A stretch of DNA of 7,644 bases from an uncultured Ardenticatenia bacterium (GTDB lineage Bacteria; Chloroflexota; Anaerolineae; Promineifilales; Promineifilaceae). The stretch spans positions 1-7,644 of the forward strand of contig CALLZA010000424.1 in the NCBI GenBank assembly GCA_937858165.1, in the 5' to 3' direction. The position numbers and the translations under genes were made by a program. The stretch's first letter is position 1. Every line of letters begins with the position of its first letter. The notes below the pieces were generated by a model, which was not told where the DNA came from, made no database searches, and was given only the letters and a program-made list of their open reading frames with translations. Positions 1 through 6,330 of the stretch are shown here, piece after piece.

Positions 1-14
1 CCCGCGTGCCGCGC

Positions 15-332
15 CTAGTCTGACCGGCCCCCGCCCGTCGGCCGGTGGACGCCGGCTCTCGGGTGTAGGGCGCGGGACACCCGCGGGGAGAGAGGTTTGA
101 GGACCTCCGACTCGTTGGGGATGAAGCCGGCGCACGTGCCGGGTAGCCCGGCGGTCATCGTTCCGACCCGCCCCACGCCGGTGCGCGCCGCCAGCGACGG
201 CTCGGCCACCCACAGCCGTTCGACAGCCGGCCGCCACAGCGCGGCGTCGGTGAAGACGGCCGACCACTCAGACCAATCACGGATGGCGGGCAGCAGATAG
301 GGTATCATGCGTTTTGGCGGGCAGCGGGCCAC
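15..332 (-). pseudogene. Broken N-terminal fragment of a probable phosphotransferase (APH/kinase-like)
   Basis: A 105-residue reading frame starts with GTG at 332 (or ATG at 308, nine codons in) and stops at 15-17. Its first 75 or so residues look like the start of an aminoglycoside-phosphotransferase-type small-molecule kinase: a DWSEW...FTDAALWRPAVERLW segment, then a glycine-rich stretch (TAGLPGTCAGFI) and VLK, which resembles the nucleotide-binding loop and first lysine strand. Such kinases are usually about 300 residues, so most of the protein is missing. After VLKPLSP the sequence stops looking like the family, but pieces such as PYTRE and ADGR appear in the other two frames over the last 80 bases, as expected from one or more indels. 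The cause may be poor consensus at the contig edge or a real pseudogene. It is divergent from the aldehyde dehydrogenase gene. The substrate cannot be guessed. The family call rests on recalled motifs and is moderate to low. Confidence 0.4.
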
Positions 333-342
333 TCCTTATAAT
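314..342 (+). promoter_or_regulatory. Probable sigma70-type promoter for the aldehyde dehydrogenase gene
   Basis: A perfect TATAAT -10 hexamer at 337-342 lies exactly 17 bases after TTGGCG (314-319), which matches 4 of 6 positions of the TTGACA -35 consensus. Such an AT-rich box stands out in this GC-rich sequence. Transcription would start near 349 and give a leader of about 115 bases containing the three inverted repeats at 354-448. The same bases cover the start region of the leftward gene, so leftward and rightward expression may interfere. This is a consensus match only. Confidence 0.55.
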
Positions 343-353
343 TGCCTATGGTA

Positions 354-448
354 GCGCGATTCTCCAGAATGGCGCCTTATCGTCGCGTGATTCTCCAGAA
401 TCGCGCCTTTCAGTAGCAAATTGAAGCGCGATTCTGGAGAGTCGCGCG
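354..448. repeat. Three-copy inverted-repeat array in the leader of the ALDH gene
   Basis: Three copies of a dyad occur at 354-376, 384-407 and 426-448. The ideal half-site is GCGCGATTCT, followed by a central CC and its reverse complement. Copy 2 is nearly ideal (one half-site base differs), copy 1 has GG where TC would close the stem, and copy 3 has GG at the centre, so it lies in the opposite orientation, with one changed base in its right arm. The centres are at 364/365, 395/396 and 436/437, which are 31 and 41 bp apart, close to 3 and 4 helical turns. This placement just downstream of the predicted promoter, between divergent genes, suits a multi-site operator for a dimeric repressor. 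Alternatively the copies are members of a dispersed REP-like intergenic repeat, or RNA hairpins in the leader. The repeat is certain; the role is not. Confidence 0.85.
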
Positions 449-463
449 ACATAGGACAGCGCC

Positions 464-1990
464 ATGAACCACCAACAATCGCTCCTCAAACGTCTCAACA
501 TCCAACCCGTCAACCCCGGCGTCTGCACCGGCCCCGACGGCTGGCTCGACAGCGGCGCGCCGCCGCTCGTCTCGTTCAACCCAACGACGGGCGAGCCGCT
601 GGCTAGCGTCATTCCGGCCACGCCGCAAACCGTCGATCAAGCGGTGGCCGCCGCGCGGGCGAACTTTGAGACGTGGCGGCAACTGCCCGCGCCCCGCCGG
701 GGTCTGGTCGTGCGCGATCTGGGGTTGGCCGTGCGCGAGTCGCTGGAGCCGCTGGGCGAGCTCATCACTCTGGAGATGGGCAAGATTCGCGCCGAAGGCA
801 TCGGCGAGGTGCAGGAGATGATCGACATCTGCGACTTCGCCGTCGGCCTGTCGCGCCAGCTCTACGGGCTGACCATGCCCAGCGAACGACCGGGCCACCG
901 CATGGCCGAGCAGTGGCACCCGCTCGGGCCCATCGGCGTCATCACCGCCTTCAACTTCCCGGTGGCCGTCTGGTCGTGGAACGCAGCCATCGCTGCCGTC
1001 TGCGGCGATACCATCGTCTGGAAGCCGTCGGAACTGACGCCGCTGACGGCCGTCGCCCTGCAGCACATCGCCAACCGCGTCATGGCCGACCACGGGCTGA
1101 GTGGGGTGTTCACCCTGACCGTGGGCGGGCCGGAAGTCGGCCGTCAACTGGTGGCCGACGAGCGCCTGCCGCTCATCTCCTTCACCGGCTCGACCGCCAC
1201 CGGCCGGGCCGTGGCCCAGGCCGTGGCCGCCCGCCTCGGCCGCACCATCCTGGAGTTGGGCGGCAACAACGCCATTGTCGTCGCCGCCGACGCAGACCTC
1301 GACCTGGCGACGCGGGCCATCGTCTTTGGCGCGGTGGGCACGGCCGGCCAGCGCTGCACCTCCACGCGGCGGATCATCGTCCAGCGCCCGGTGGCCGAGG
1401 AGTTGGTCGCCCGTCTGAGCCGCGCCTACGGCCAGATTCGCCCCGGCGATCCGCTGGTCGCGGGCACGCTGCTGGGGCCGCTGGTGACTGGCGCGGCCGT
1501 GACGCAAATGGAAGCGGCCGTGGCCCAGGCCGTGGCCGAGGGGGGCGAGGTGCTGGCCGGCGGCCGGGCGCGGCCCGACCTCGGCCCGCAGTTCGTCGAG
1601 CCGACGCTCATCCGCATGCCGGCCCAGACGCCCATCGTCCGCCGCGAGACGTTCGCGCCCATCCTCTACCTGCTCGAATACGACACCCTCGACGAGGCCA
1701 TCCGCCTGCACAACGACGTGCCGCAAGGGCTGTCGAGCGCCATCTTCACCGACAGCGTCCGCGCCGCCGAGGCGTTTCTGGCCGCCGCCGGTTCCGACTG
1801 CGGCATCGCCAACGTCAATATCGGCACGTCGGGGGCGGAGATCGGCGGCGCATTCGGTGGCGAGAAGGAGACGGGCGGCGGCCGCGAGTCCGGCTCTGAC
1901 GCCTGGAAGGCCTACATGCGTCGCCAGACGAACACGATCAACTGGAGCAAGGAGTTGCCGCTGGCGCAGGGGATCGTCTTCGAGTCGTAA
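464..1990 (+). CDS. ALDH7-type aldehyde dehydrogenase (L-aminoadipate-semialdehyde / piperideine-6-carboxylate dehydrogenase-like)
   Basis: This 508-residue protein is an NAD(P)+-dependent cytosolic aldehyde dehydrogenase of normal length. Visible landmarks are the FNFP motif with Asn164 (oxyanion hole), Lys187 in WKPSE (cofactor binding), the GSTATG Rossmann turn at 242-247, general base Glu264 in LELGGNN, catalytic Cys298 in GTAGQRCTS, and Glu395 in ETFAPI. The TAFNFPVAVWSWN, ELGGNNA, GTAGQRCT and C-terminal GGAFGGEKETGGGRESGSD segments are typical of the ALDH7 (antiquitin) group. These enzymes oxidise alpha-aminoadipic semialdehyde (in equilibrium with piperideine-6-carboxylate) to aminoadipate in lysine degradation. 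A role with another semialdehyde or in aldehyde detoxification is possible, since no other lysine-pathway gene is in view. The ATG at 464 has AGGA at 453-456, seven bases upstream. Family call is very firm, substrate moderate. Confidence 0.93.
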   Translation: MNHQQSLLKRLNIQPVNPGVCTGPDGWLDSGAPPLVSFNPTTGEPLASVIPATPQTVDQAVAAARANFETWRQLPAPRRGLVVRDLGLAVRESLEPLGELITLEMGKIRAEGIGEVQEMIDICDFAVGLSRQLYGLTMPSERPGHRMAEQWHPLGPIGVITAFNFPVAVWSWNAAIAAVCGDTIVWKPSELTPLTAVALQHIANRVMADHGLSGVFTLTVGGPEVGRQLVADERLPLISFTGSTATGRAVAQAVAARLGRTILELGGNNAIVVAADADLDLATRAIVFGAVGTAGQRCTSTRRIIVQRPVAEELVARLSRAYGQIRPGDPLVAGTLLGPLVTGAAVTQMEAAVAQAVAEGGEVLAGGRARPDLGPQFVEPTLIRMPAQTPIVRRETFAPILYLLEYDTLDEAIRLHNDVPQGLSSAIFTDSVRAAEAFLAAAGSDCGIANVNIGTSGAEIGGAFGGEKETGGGRESGSDAWKAYMRRQTNTINWSKELPLAQGIVFES

Positions 1991-2016
1991 GAGCGGGTCT
2001 GAGTCCCGCCCTTACG
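1986..2016 (+). terminator. Hairpin overlapping the ALDH stop codon, terminator-like
   Basis: CGTAAG (1986-1991) pairs with CTTACG (2011-2016) and GCGGG (1993-1997) pairs with CCCGC (2005-2009). Together they form an 11-bp stem with one mismatch (A1992/C2010) and a 7-base loop. The stop codon TAA lies inside the left arm. No T-tract follows, so this is either a weak or assisted terminator or a 3'-end-protecting structure rather than a classical intrinsic terminator. Confidence 0.55.
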
Positions 2017-2061
2017 ACGGGCCACATTGCATCCACCCAACGACATCCAGCATCAGAGCAT

Positions 2062-2124
2062 TCTGAGGCATTCTCCTCAGACACCGCCCACCTGTGGTGT
2101 CTGCCGGGCGGGTGGGTTATTATT
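2062..2124 (+). promoter_or_regulatory. Overlapping hairpins and AT-rich tail upstream of the UbiB-family gene
   Basis: Three stems overlap here. Stem A pairs TCTGAGG (2062-2068) with CCTCAGA (2075-2081). Stem B pairs CAGACACC (2078-2085) with GGTGTCTG (2096-2103). Stem C pairs CCGCCC (2084-2089) with GGGCGG (2106-2111), or alternatively CCCACC (2087-2092) with GGTGGG (2111-2116). Stem B shares bases with both A and C, so they are mutually exclusive. Stem C is followed by TTATTATT, giving a short intrinsic-terminator look. The same AT stretch contains TATTAT (2118-2123), a 5-of-6 match to a -10 box, but without a good -35. It may therefore be the end of the upstream unit, a promoter, or an attenuator. 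I recognise no known riboswitch. Confidence 0.4.
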
Positions 2125-2155
2125 CATGCCGTCCCGAGCTGCATGAGGCTGTCCG

Positions 2156-3850
2156 TTGCTCAGAGATTCGATCCTGTTCCGCCTGCGTCCGCGCCATCTG
2201 GCGCGCTATCGCCGCATCGCTGAGGTGCTGGCCCGCCACGGCTTTGGCGCGGTGCTGACCCAGTTGGGGCTGGATGACCGGCTCAACATCCCGCGGCGGC
2301 TGCTGCGGCGTGGGGTCGACGAGGCCGATCGCGTGCCGCCGGCGGTGCGGCTGCGGCTGGCGCTGGAGGAGCTTGGCCCGACGTTCATCAAGCTGGGCCA
2401 GATCGCCAGCACGCGCCCCGAAATCCTGCCGCCCGCGGTGCTGGCGGAACTGGGTAACCTGCATGACAACGTGCCGCCCGATCCGTGGGAGACGATCCTG
2501 CCCATTATCGAAGGGGAACTCGGCCGCCCGCTGCCGGAACTCTTCGCCGCCTTCGACCCCACGCCCATCGCCTCGGCTTCGCTGGCCCAGGTCTACCCGG
2601 CGCTGCTGCCCGACGGCACTCACGTCGTGGTCAAGGTGCAGCGGCCGGGCGTCGAACGGCTCATCGAGACCGATCTACACATCCTTGCCGACATTGCCCA
2701 TCTCATGAGCGAGCGGCTGCCCGGCTTCGTGCCCTTCGACCCGGTCGAGCTGGCCGGCGAGTTCGCCGACGCGCTGCGCGAGGAGCTAGACTACCGCCGC
2801 GAAGGGCGCAACGCCGACCGCTTCCGCGAGAACTTCGCCGATGAGACATACCTGCGCGTCCCGCGCGTCTACTGGGAGTACACCACCCGCCGCCTGATGG
2901 TGCAGGAGCGGCTGCGCGGCATCAAGATCGACGACCTGGCCGCCCTCGACGCCGCCGGCCTCGACCGCCCGCGCATCGCCCTCCACGCCTCGCGCCTGAT
3001 CATCCAGGAAGTGCTGGAAGACGGCTTCTTCCACGCCGACCCCCACCCCGGCAACATGCTCATCCTGCCCGACGAGGTCATCGGCCTGATCGACTTCGGC
3101 ACCGTCGGCTTCCTGGACGAGCGCGACAAGGCCAATCTCATCCGTCTCTACATCGCCATCATCCAGTTCGACGCGCCGTCGGCCGTCAGCCAGCTCATCA
3201 GCATGGGCATCGCCGACCCGACCGTGGACGAGATCGGTCTGGAACGCGATCTGCGGCGGCTGCTGCGGCGCTACAAGGGGCTGCCGCTGAAGGACATCTC
3301 GGCCAGCGAGCTACTGGCCGAGATCCAGCCCATCATCTACGAATATCGCCTGCGCGTGCCCAGCGACTACTGGCTGCTCATCAAGACGCTGGTGGTCATG
3401 GAGGGCGTCGGCAAGCAGGTCGCGCCCGATTTCGATGTCTTCGAAGTCTCCGGGCCATACGTGCGCCGCTTTCTCATCCAGTTGGCGCTGCCGACCAGTT
3501 GGGGGCCGGACGCGCTGCGAGCACTGGGCGGCTGGGCGGGCTTCATCGGCAATCTGCCCAACCAGACCGGCCGGCTGATGAGCCGCATCGAGCGCGGCCA
3601 ACTGGAGTTTCGTATCCAGGACCCGGCGACCGAGAACCTGGCCCGCCAGCTTAACCGCGTCGCCAACCGCGTCATCCAGGCCATCCTGCTCGGCTCGCTG
3701 ACCATCGGCCTGGCCCTGCTGCTGCCCAATCTCGATTTGACCTGGCCGTGGGGGCTGCTGACGTGGATCACCGTGCTAGGTTTCGCCGCGGTCATCGTGC
3801 TGACATTCTGGCTGTTGTGGTCAATCTGGCGCTCCGGGCGGCGATTGTAG
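2156..3850 (+). CDS. UbiB/ABC1/AarF family atypical protein kinase
   Basis: This 564-residue protein belongs to the UbiB (ABC1/ADCK/COQ8) family, which has a protein-kinase-like fold and supports ubiquinone or other prenyl-lipid metabolism, probably through ATPase activity at the membrane. The order is typical: an N-terminal helical part, the family-specific KxGQ motif (K79-Q82, in FIKLGQIASTRPE), the alanine-rich nucleotide loop ASASLAQV (139-146), ATP-binding lysine K160 in VVVKVQRPG, EELDYRREGRN (209-219), the catalytic loop HADPHPGN (293-300, D295) and the metal-binding IDFG (312-315, D313). Two hydrophobic segments near 508-525 and 532-558 should anchor it in the membrane. The start is TTG at 2156: an in-frame stop at 2144-2146 excludes anything earlier, GAGG at 2145-2148 gives seven-base spacing, and MLRDSILFRLR resembles relatives I recall. 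It lies 305 bases before the start of the prenyl-synthase core region of the next gene's neighbourhood (gene gap 88 bases), which suits a prenyl-lipid role. The exact target lipid is unknown. Confidence 0.95.
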   Translation: MLRDSILFRLRPRHLARYRRIAEVLARHGFGAVLTQLGLDDRLNIPRRLLRRGVDEADRVPPAVRLRLALEELGPTFIKLGQIASTRPEILPPAVLAELGNLHDNVPPDPWETILPIIEGELGRPLPELFAAFDPTPIASASLAQVYPALLPDGTHVVVKVQRPGVERLIETDLHILADIAHLMSERLPGFVPFDPVELAGEFADALREELDYRREGRNADRFRENFADETYLRVPRVYWEYTTRRLMVQERLRGIKIDDLAALDAAGLDRPRIALHASRLIIQEVLEDGFFHADPHPGNMLILPDEVIGLIDFGTVGFLDERDKANLIRLYIAIIQFDAPSAVSQLISMGIADPTVDEIGLERDLRRLLRRYKGLPLKDISASELLAEIQPIIYEYRLRVPSDYWLLIKTLVVMEGVGKQVAPDFDVFEVSGPYVRRFLIQLALPTSWGPDALRALGGWAGFIGNLPNQTGRLMSRIERGQLEFRIQDPATENLARQLNRVANRVIQAILLGSLTIGLALLLPNLDLTWPWGLLTWITVLGFAAVIVLTFWLLWSIWRSGRRL

Positions 3851-3857
3851 GAAGAGA

Positions 3858-3915
3858 AACCACAGATTACACAGATTCTTAGAGAACAATCTGTGTAATC
3901 TGTGGTTCCTTTTTT
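3858..3915 (+). terminator. Perfect 20-bp stem-loop with T-tract (intrinsic terminator and CAGATT-type repeat)
   Basis: The left arm 3858-3877 and right arm 3888-3907 are perfect reverse complements over 20 bases, with a 10-base loop (3878-3887). A run of six T follows at 3910-3915, as in a rho-independent terminator. Purines before the left arm can also pair with the T/C run. Each arm contains two CAGATT-type units nine bases apart. The stem is AT-rich for a terminator, and the hairpin lies only 23 bases before the next start codon, leaving no room for a promoter between them. The next gene must therefore be reached by read-through or from a promoter inside or upstream of the hairpin. Confidence 0.75.
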
Positions 3916-3938
3916 CTTCTGACGCAGAGGAACAGTGT

Positions 3939-4922
3939 ATGCAGAAACGCGATATCATGGTCAGGCAGGTCAGCCGCACCTTCGCCCTCTCCATCGAGCA
4001 ACTGCCGCCGCTGCTGCGCGATGCCGTCTCGGTCGCCTACCTGATGTTCCGCGTCTCCGACGGCATCGAAGACCACGAGACGATGCCACCGGCGCGCAAG
4101 GTCGCTCTACTCGATGAGTGGGCGGCCGTGCTGGAAGGGCGCGCCCCGGCCGCCGGCCTGGCCCATCGTGTCGATGATCTCGACGCGGCCGACCCCGAAG
4201 TGGAGGTCATCCGCGAGACACCGCAAGTGCTCGACTGGCTGCGCGCCCTGCCCGCGCCGTTCCAGGCCCCCATCGTCGCCCACGTCCACGCCACGACGCG
4301 TGGCATGGCCCGCTGGCAACAGCACGGCCCCTACGTTGAGGACGAACTCGCCCTCGACGACTACATGCACGAGGTCGCCGGCCGCGTCGGCTATCTGATC
4401 ACCGATCTGTTCGCCCTCTACTCGCCGGCCATCATGGACCAACGCGATGCGCTCATGCCTCTGTCGCGCGAGTGCGGGCTGGCCCTGCAAACGGTCAACG
4501 TCATCCGCGGCATCCGCAAGGATTATGAGCGCGGCTGGGTGTTTGTGCCGCGCACCTTTATGAGCCAGGTAGGGCTGACCGGCGAGACGCTGCTGGAGCC
4601 GGCATGCGAGCCGCAGGCGCTGGCCGTCGTCGCCCGGCTGGCCGACAAGGCCGACCGCCACCTGGCCCACGGCCTGAGCTTCATCACCGCCTTTCCGCGC
4701 TCGGAACACGGCCTGCGCCTGGCGCTGATGTGGCCCTTCCTGTTTGCAGCGCGCACACTGGCCCTGAGCCGCAACAACCCCAACGTGCTGCGCAGCGAGG
4801 CCAAGATGACCCGGACCGAGATCGGCCGCATCGTCGCCGAGTCGAAGCTGTTGGGTTGGTCCAACGCCTGGCTGGCCCATACCTACGCTCGGTTGGCCCA
4901 ACCGCCTCCCGCGGCGGAATGA
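3939..4922 (+). CDS. Squalene/phytoene synthase family protein
   Basis: This 327-residue all-helical enzyme belongs to the trans-isoprenyl synthases that join two prenyl diphosphates head to head (phytoene, squalene or dehydrosqualene). The N-terminal SRTFALSIEQLP (12-23) matches the substrate-binding start of the family. The first aspartate motif is D41-G-I-E-D45, and the second region is VNVIRGIRKDYERGWVFVP (186-204). There the usual DxxxD reads GxxxD: G191 replaces the first aspartate and D195 is kept. I believe I have seen this NVIRG form in other bacterial proteins of the family, so it may mark a subgroup with altered chemistry. Length is close to the normal 280-350. The ATG at 3939 has GAGGA at 3927-3931, seven bases upstream. 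No phytoene desaturase or squalene cyclase gene is in view, so the product cannot be named. Its UbiB-type neighbour fits prenyl-lipid metabolism. Family call is firm. Confidence 0.9.
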   Translation: MQKRDIMVRQVSRTFALSIEQLPPLLRDAVSVAYLMFRVSDGIEDHETMPPARKVALLDEWAAVLEGRAPAAGLAHRVDDLDAADPEVEVIRETPQVLDWLRALPAPFQAPIVAHVHATTRGMARWQQHGPYVEDELALDDYMHEVAGRVGYLITDLFALYSPAIMDQRDALMPLSRECGLALQTVNVIRGIRKDYERGWVFVPRTFMSQVGLTGETLLEPACEPQALAVVARLADKADRHLAHGLSFITAFPRSEHGLRLALMWPFLFAARTLALSRNNPNVLRSEAKMTRTEIGRIVAESKLLGWSNAWLAHTYARLAQPPPAAE

Positions 4923-4930
4923 AAGATAGA

Positions 4931-4988
4931 ATCCCAGATGGCACAGATCGAAGAGGGGTAATCCGCAGATTGGGCAGATTTAGCAGAT
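4931..4988. repeat. Degenerate CAGAT repeat cluster between synthase and RDD genes
   Basis: CAGAT occurs five times in 54 bases, starting at 4935, 4944, 4966, 4975 and 4984, with steps of 9, 22, 9 and 9. The cluster consists of two related blocks, AATCCCAGATGGCACAGAT and AATCCGCAGATTGGGCAGAT, in direct orientation. The 9-base step and CAGAT core are the same as in the stem-loop at 3858-3907, so both intergenic regions hold one repeat family. No strong hairpin or promoter is visible here. Confidence 0.75.
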
Positions 4989-5000
4989 AGAAAAGCACCT

Positions 5001-6278
5001 ATGGACGAACACCAACCCCCTAGCGACGAAGCGGCGCCGCCACCGCCCGCGCCGCGGCGGCCGACCCTGTCGGAGCTGGCCCTCGGCGGGGCGTTGATCG
5101 TTAGTGACAACGTCGCCGCCCGGCTGGAGATCGCCGCCGAGCCGGCTGAGCCGCCGCGCACGCTGGCGACGGTGCTGCGCCCGGCAGCCGAGTGGGACCA
5201 GCCTGACTCCCTGACCGCGGCCCGCCACACAACCATCGGCCTGCTGACCGACGCCCGCGCCTCGGCCGGGCGCGGCGGCCGTCTGATCGACGAGGTCACC
5301 GACGCCCTCGGTCGCACGCTCGACCACGCCAGCCGCCCCATCCGCCGCAGCCGTCTGCTGCGACCGGTTCGCGCTCGCTTTCATCGCTACCAGGCGCGCG
5401 GCGAAGCCATCGTCAACGGCTGGACGGAGACCGGCCGGCGCGAAGAGGCGCGCAGCCGGGCTGTGGCCGAGGCGTCACTGGGCGGGCTGATGCAGCGCTC
5501 GGTGTCGGACCTGACGCAGAACGAAGGCGTCCAGGTGCTGGTGCAGCAGGTCGTCCAGAGCCAAAGCACCGGTCTGGTCGAAGAGATGATCGAGGAACTC
5601 CGCGAACGGCTGGTTAGCCTCGACGTGTCACTGGCGCGGCGCACACGGCGCACCGTGCTGGGCGAAGCCCCCCCGTTCCGCGCCGTGTATCTGCGCCGCC
5701 GCCCGGCCCTGGCCGCCCTGCCAGGTGTGGAGCGCACGCTGGCCGGACACTACGCCGGCGCGGCCAGCCGGGTTGTGGCCATGCTCGTCGATCTGTCGCT
5801 GCTGATGGTCGCCGTGTCGCTGGCGACGACGTTCATCAATGCCCTGCTGAGCCTGTTCAACGTCGACGCCCTGCTCGGCCGCTTCATCGCCGGCGACGGG
5901 CTGCCGGCCGCGGTGGGTGCGGCCGTCACCGGGCTGACCGGCACGCTGTTCATCATCAGCTACGGCATCATCGGCTGGAGCCTGAACGGCCAAACGCTGG
6001 GCGGCTTGCTGCTGGGCGTGCGCGTCGTGCGCAGTGACGGGCGGCGGCTGTCGTTCGGGCGCGCCGTGCTGCGCATGATCGGCAGCTATCTGGCCGGGCT
6101 GGCGCTGTTCATTGGCTTCCTCTGGGCGCTGTTCGACCGGCGGCGGCAGGGCTGGCAAGACAAGCTGGCCGGCAGCGTGGTCGTCTACGACTGGCCGGCC
6201 GTGCCCGACGAAACGTTCCTACGCGAGGAACTGAACGTCAGCGGCGTGCTGCCGTGGCAGCAGCGCGCTAATGAGTGA
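5001..6278 (+). CDS. RDD-domain membrane protein with long N-terminal region
   Basis: The C-terminal half (about residues 253-398) of this 425-residue protein is an RDD domain: SRVVAMLVDLSLL with the hallmark R257 and D264, then GQTLGGLLLGVRVV (330-343), SDGRRLSFGRAVLR, and FDRRRQGWQDKLAGSVVV (378-395). Hydrophobic segments at about 258-283, 305-327 and 355-376 span the membrane. RDD proteins are often of unknown function, and some take part in ion or solute transport. The first 250 residues are soluble: a proline-rich start (PPPPAP at 13-18), then a charged helical part in which 173-216 (NEGVQVLVQQV...TGLVEEMIEELRERLVS) resembles N-terminal regions of RDD proteins I recall from Chloroflexota and Actinobacteria. 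The ATG at 5001 has only a weak ribosome-binding site, and an earlier or leaderless start is not supported. It follows the synthase gene by 78 bases. The domain call is firm, the function unknown. Confidence 0.85.
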   Translation: MDEHQPPSDEAAPPPPAPRRPTLSELALGGALIVSDNVAARLEIAAEPAEPPRTLATVLRPAAEWDQPDSLTAARHTTIGLLTDARASAGRGGRLIDEVTDALGRTLDHASRPIRRSRLLRPVRARFHRYQARGEAIVNGWTETGRREEARSRAVAEASLGGLMQRSVSDLTQNEGVQVLVQQVVQSQSTGLVEEMIEELRERLVSLDVSLARRTRRTVLGEAPPFRAVYLRRRPALAALPGVERTLAGHYAGAASRVVAMLVDLSLLMVAVSLATTFINALLSLFNVDALLGRFIAGDGLPAAVGAAVTGLTGTLFIISYGIIGWSLNGQTLGGLLLGVRVVRSDGRRLSFGRAVLRMIGSYLAGLALFIGFLWALFDRRRQGWQDKLAGSVVVYDWPAVPDETFLREELNVSGVLPWQQRANE

Positions 6279-6290
6279 CGAGTGACGAGT
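6273..6290 (+). repeat. GAGTGAC heptamer tandem repeat overlapping the RDD stop codon
   Basis: Two full GAGTGAC units and a partial third (GAGT) run from 6273 to 6290. The first unit supplies the last codon (GAG) and the TGA stop of the RDD gene. A unit of seven bases changes frame at each copy, so copy-number change would alter only sequence after the stop. This looks like a small slippage-prone intergenic repeat; no function is evident. Confidence 0.7.
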
Positions 6291-6330
6291 ATCGGCACAT
6301 ACGTCTTAGTGCCCAAAGAAAGATGTGACT

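Noticed and set aside
354..448. CRISPR array
   Set aside because: Only three short dyads are present, with 7- and 18-base gaps, one inverted, and there are no cas genes.
410..1726. 438-codon open frame on the minus strand opposite the aldehyde dehydrogenase gene
   Set aside because: It is a GC-rich antisense shadow with Arg/Gly/His/Asp-biased composition and no recognisable domain, while the + strand has all ALDH active-site motifs.
673..1899. 408-codon + strand frame inside the ALDH gene
   Set aside because: It is an out-of-frame, extremely Arg-rich translation of the ALDH coding sequence, typical of high-GC shadow frames.
2143..2158. ATG at 2143 as start of the UbiB-family gene
   Set aside because: It is in another frame, and the gene's own frame has a stop at 2144-2146, so TTG at 2156 is the first usable start.
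4107..4901. 264-codon minus-strand frame opposite the prenyl synthase gene
   Set aside because: It has no domain and shadow-type composition, and the + strand frame carries conserved synthase motifs.
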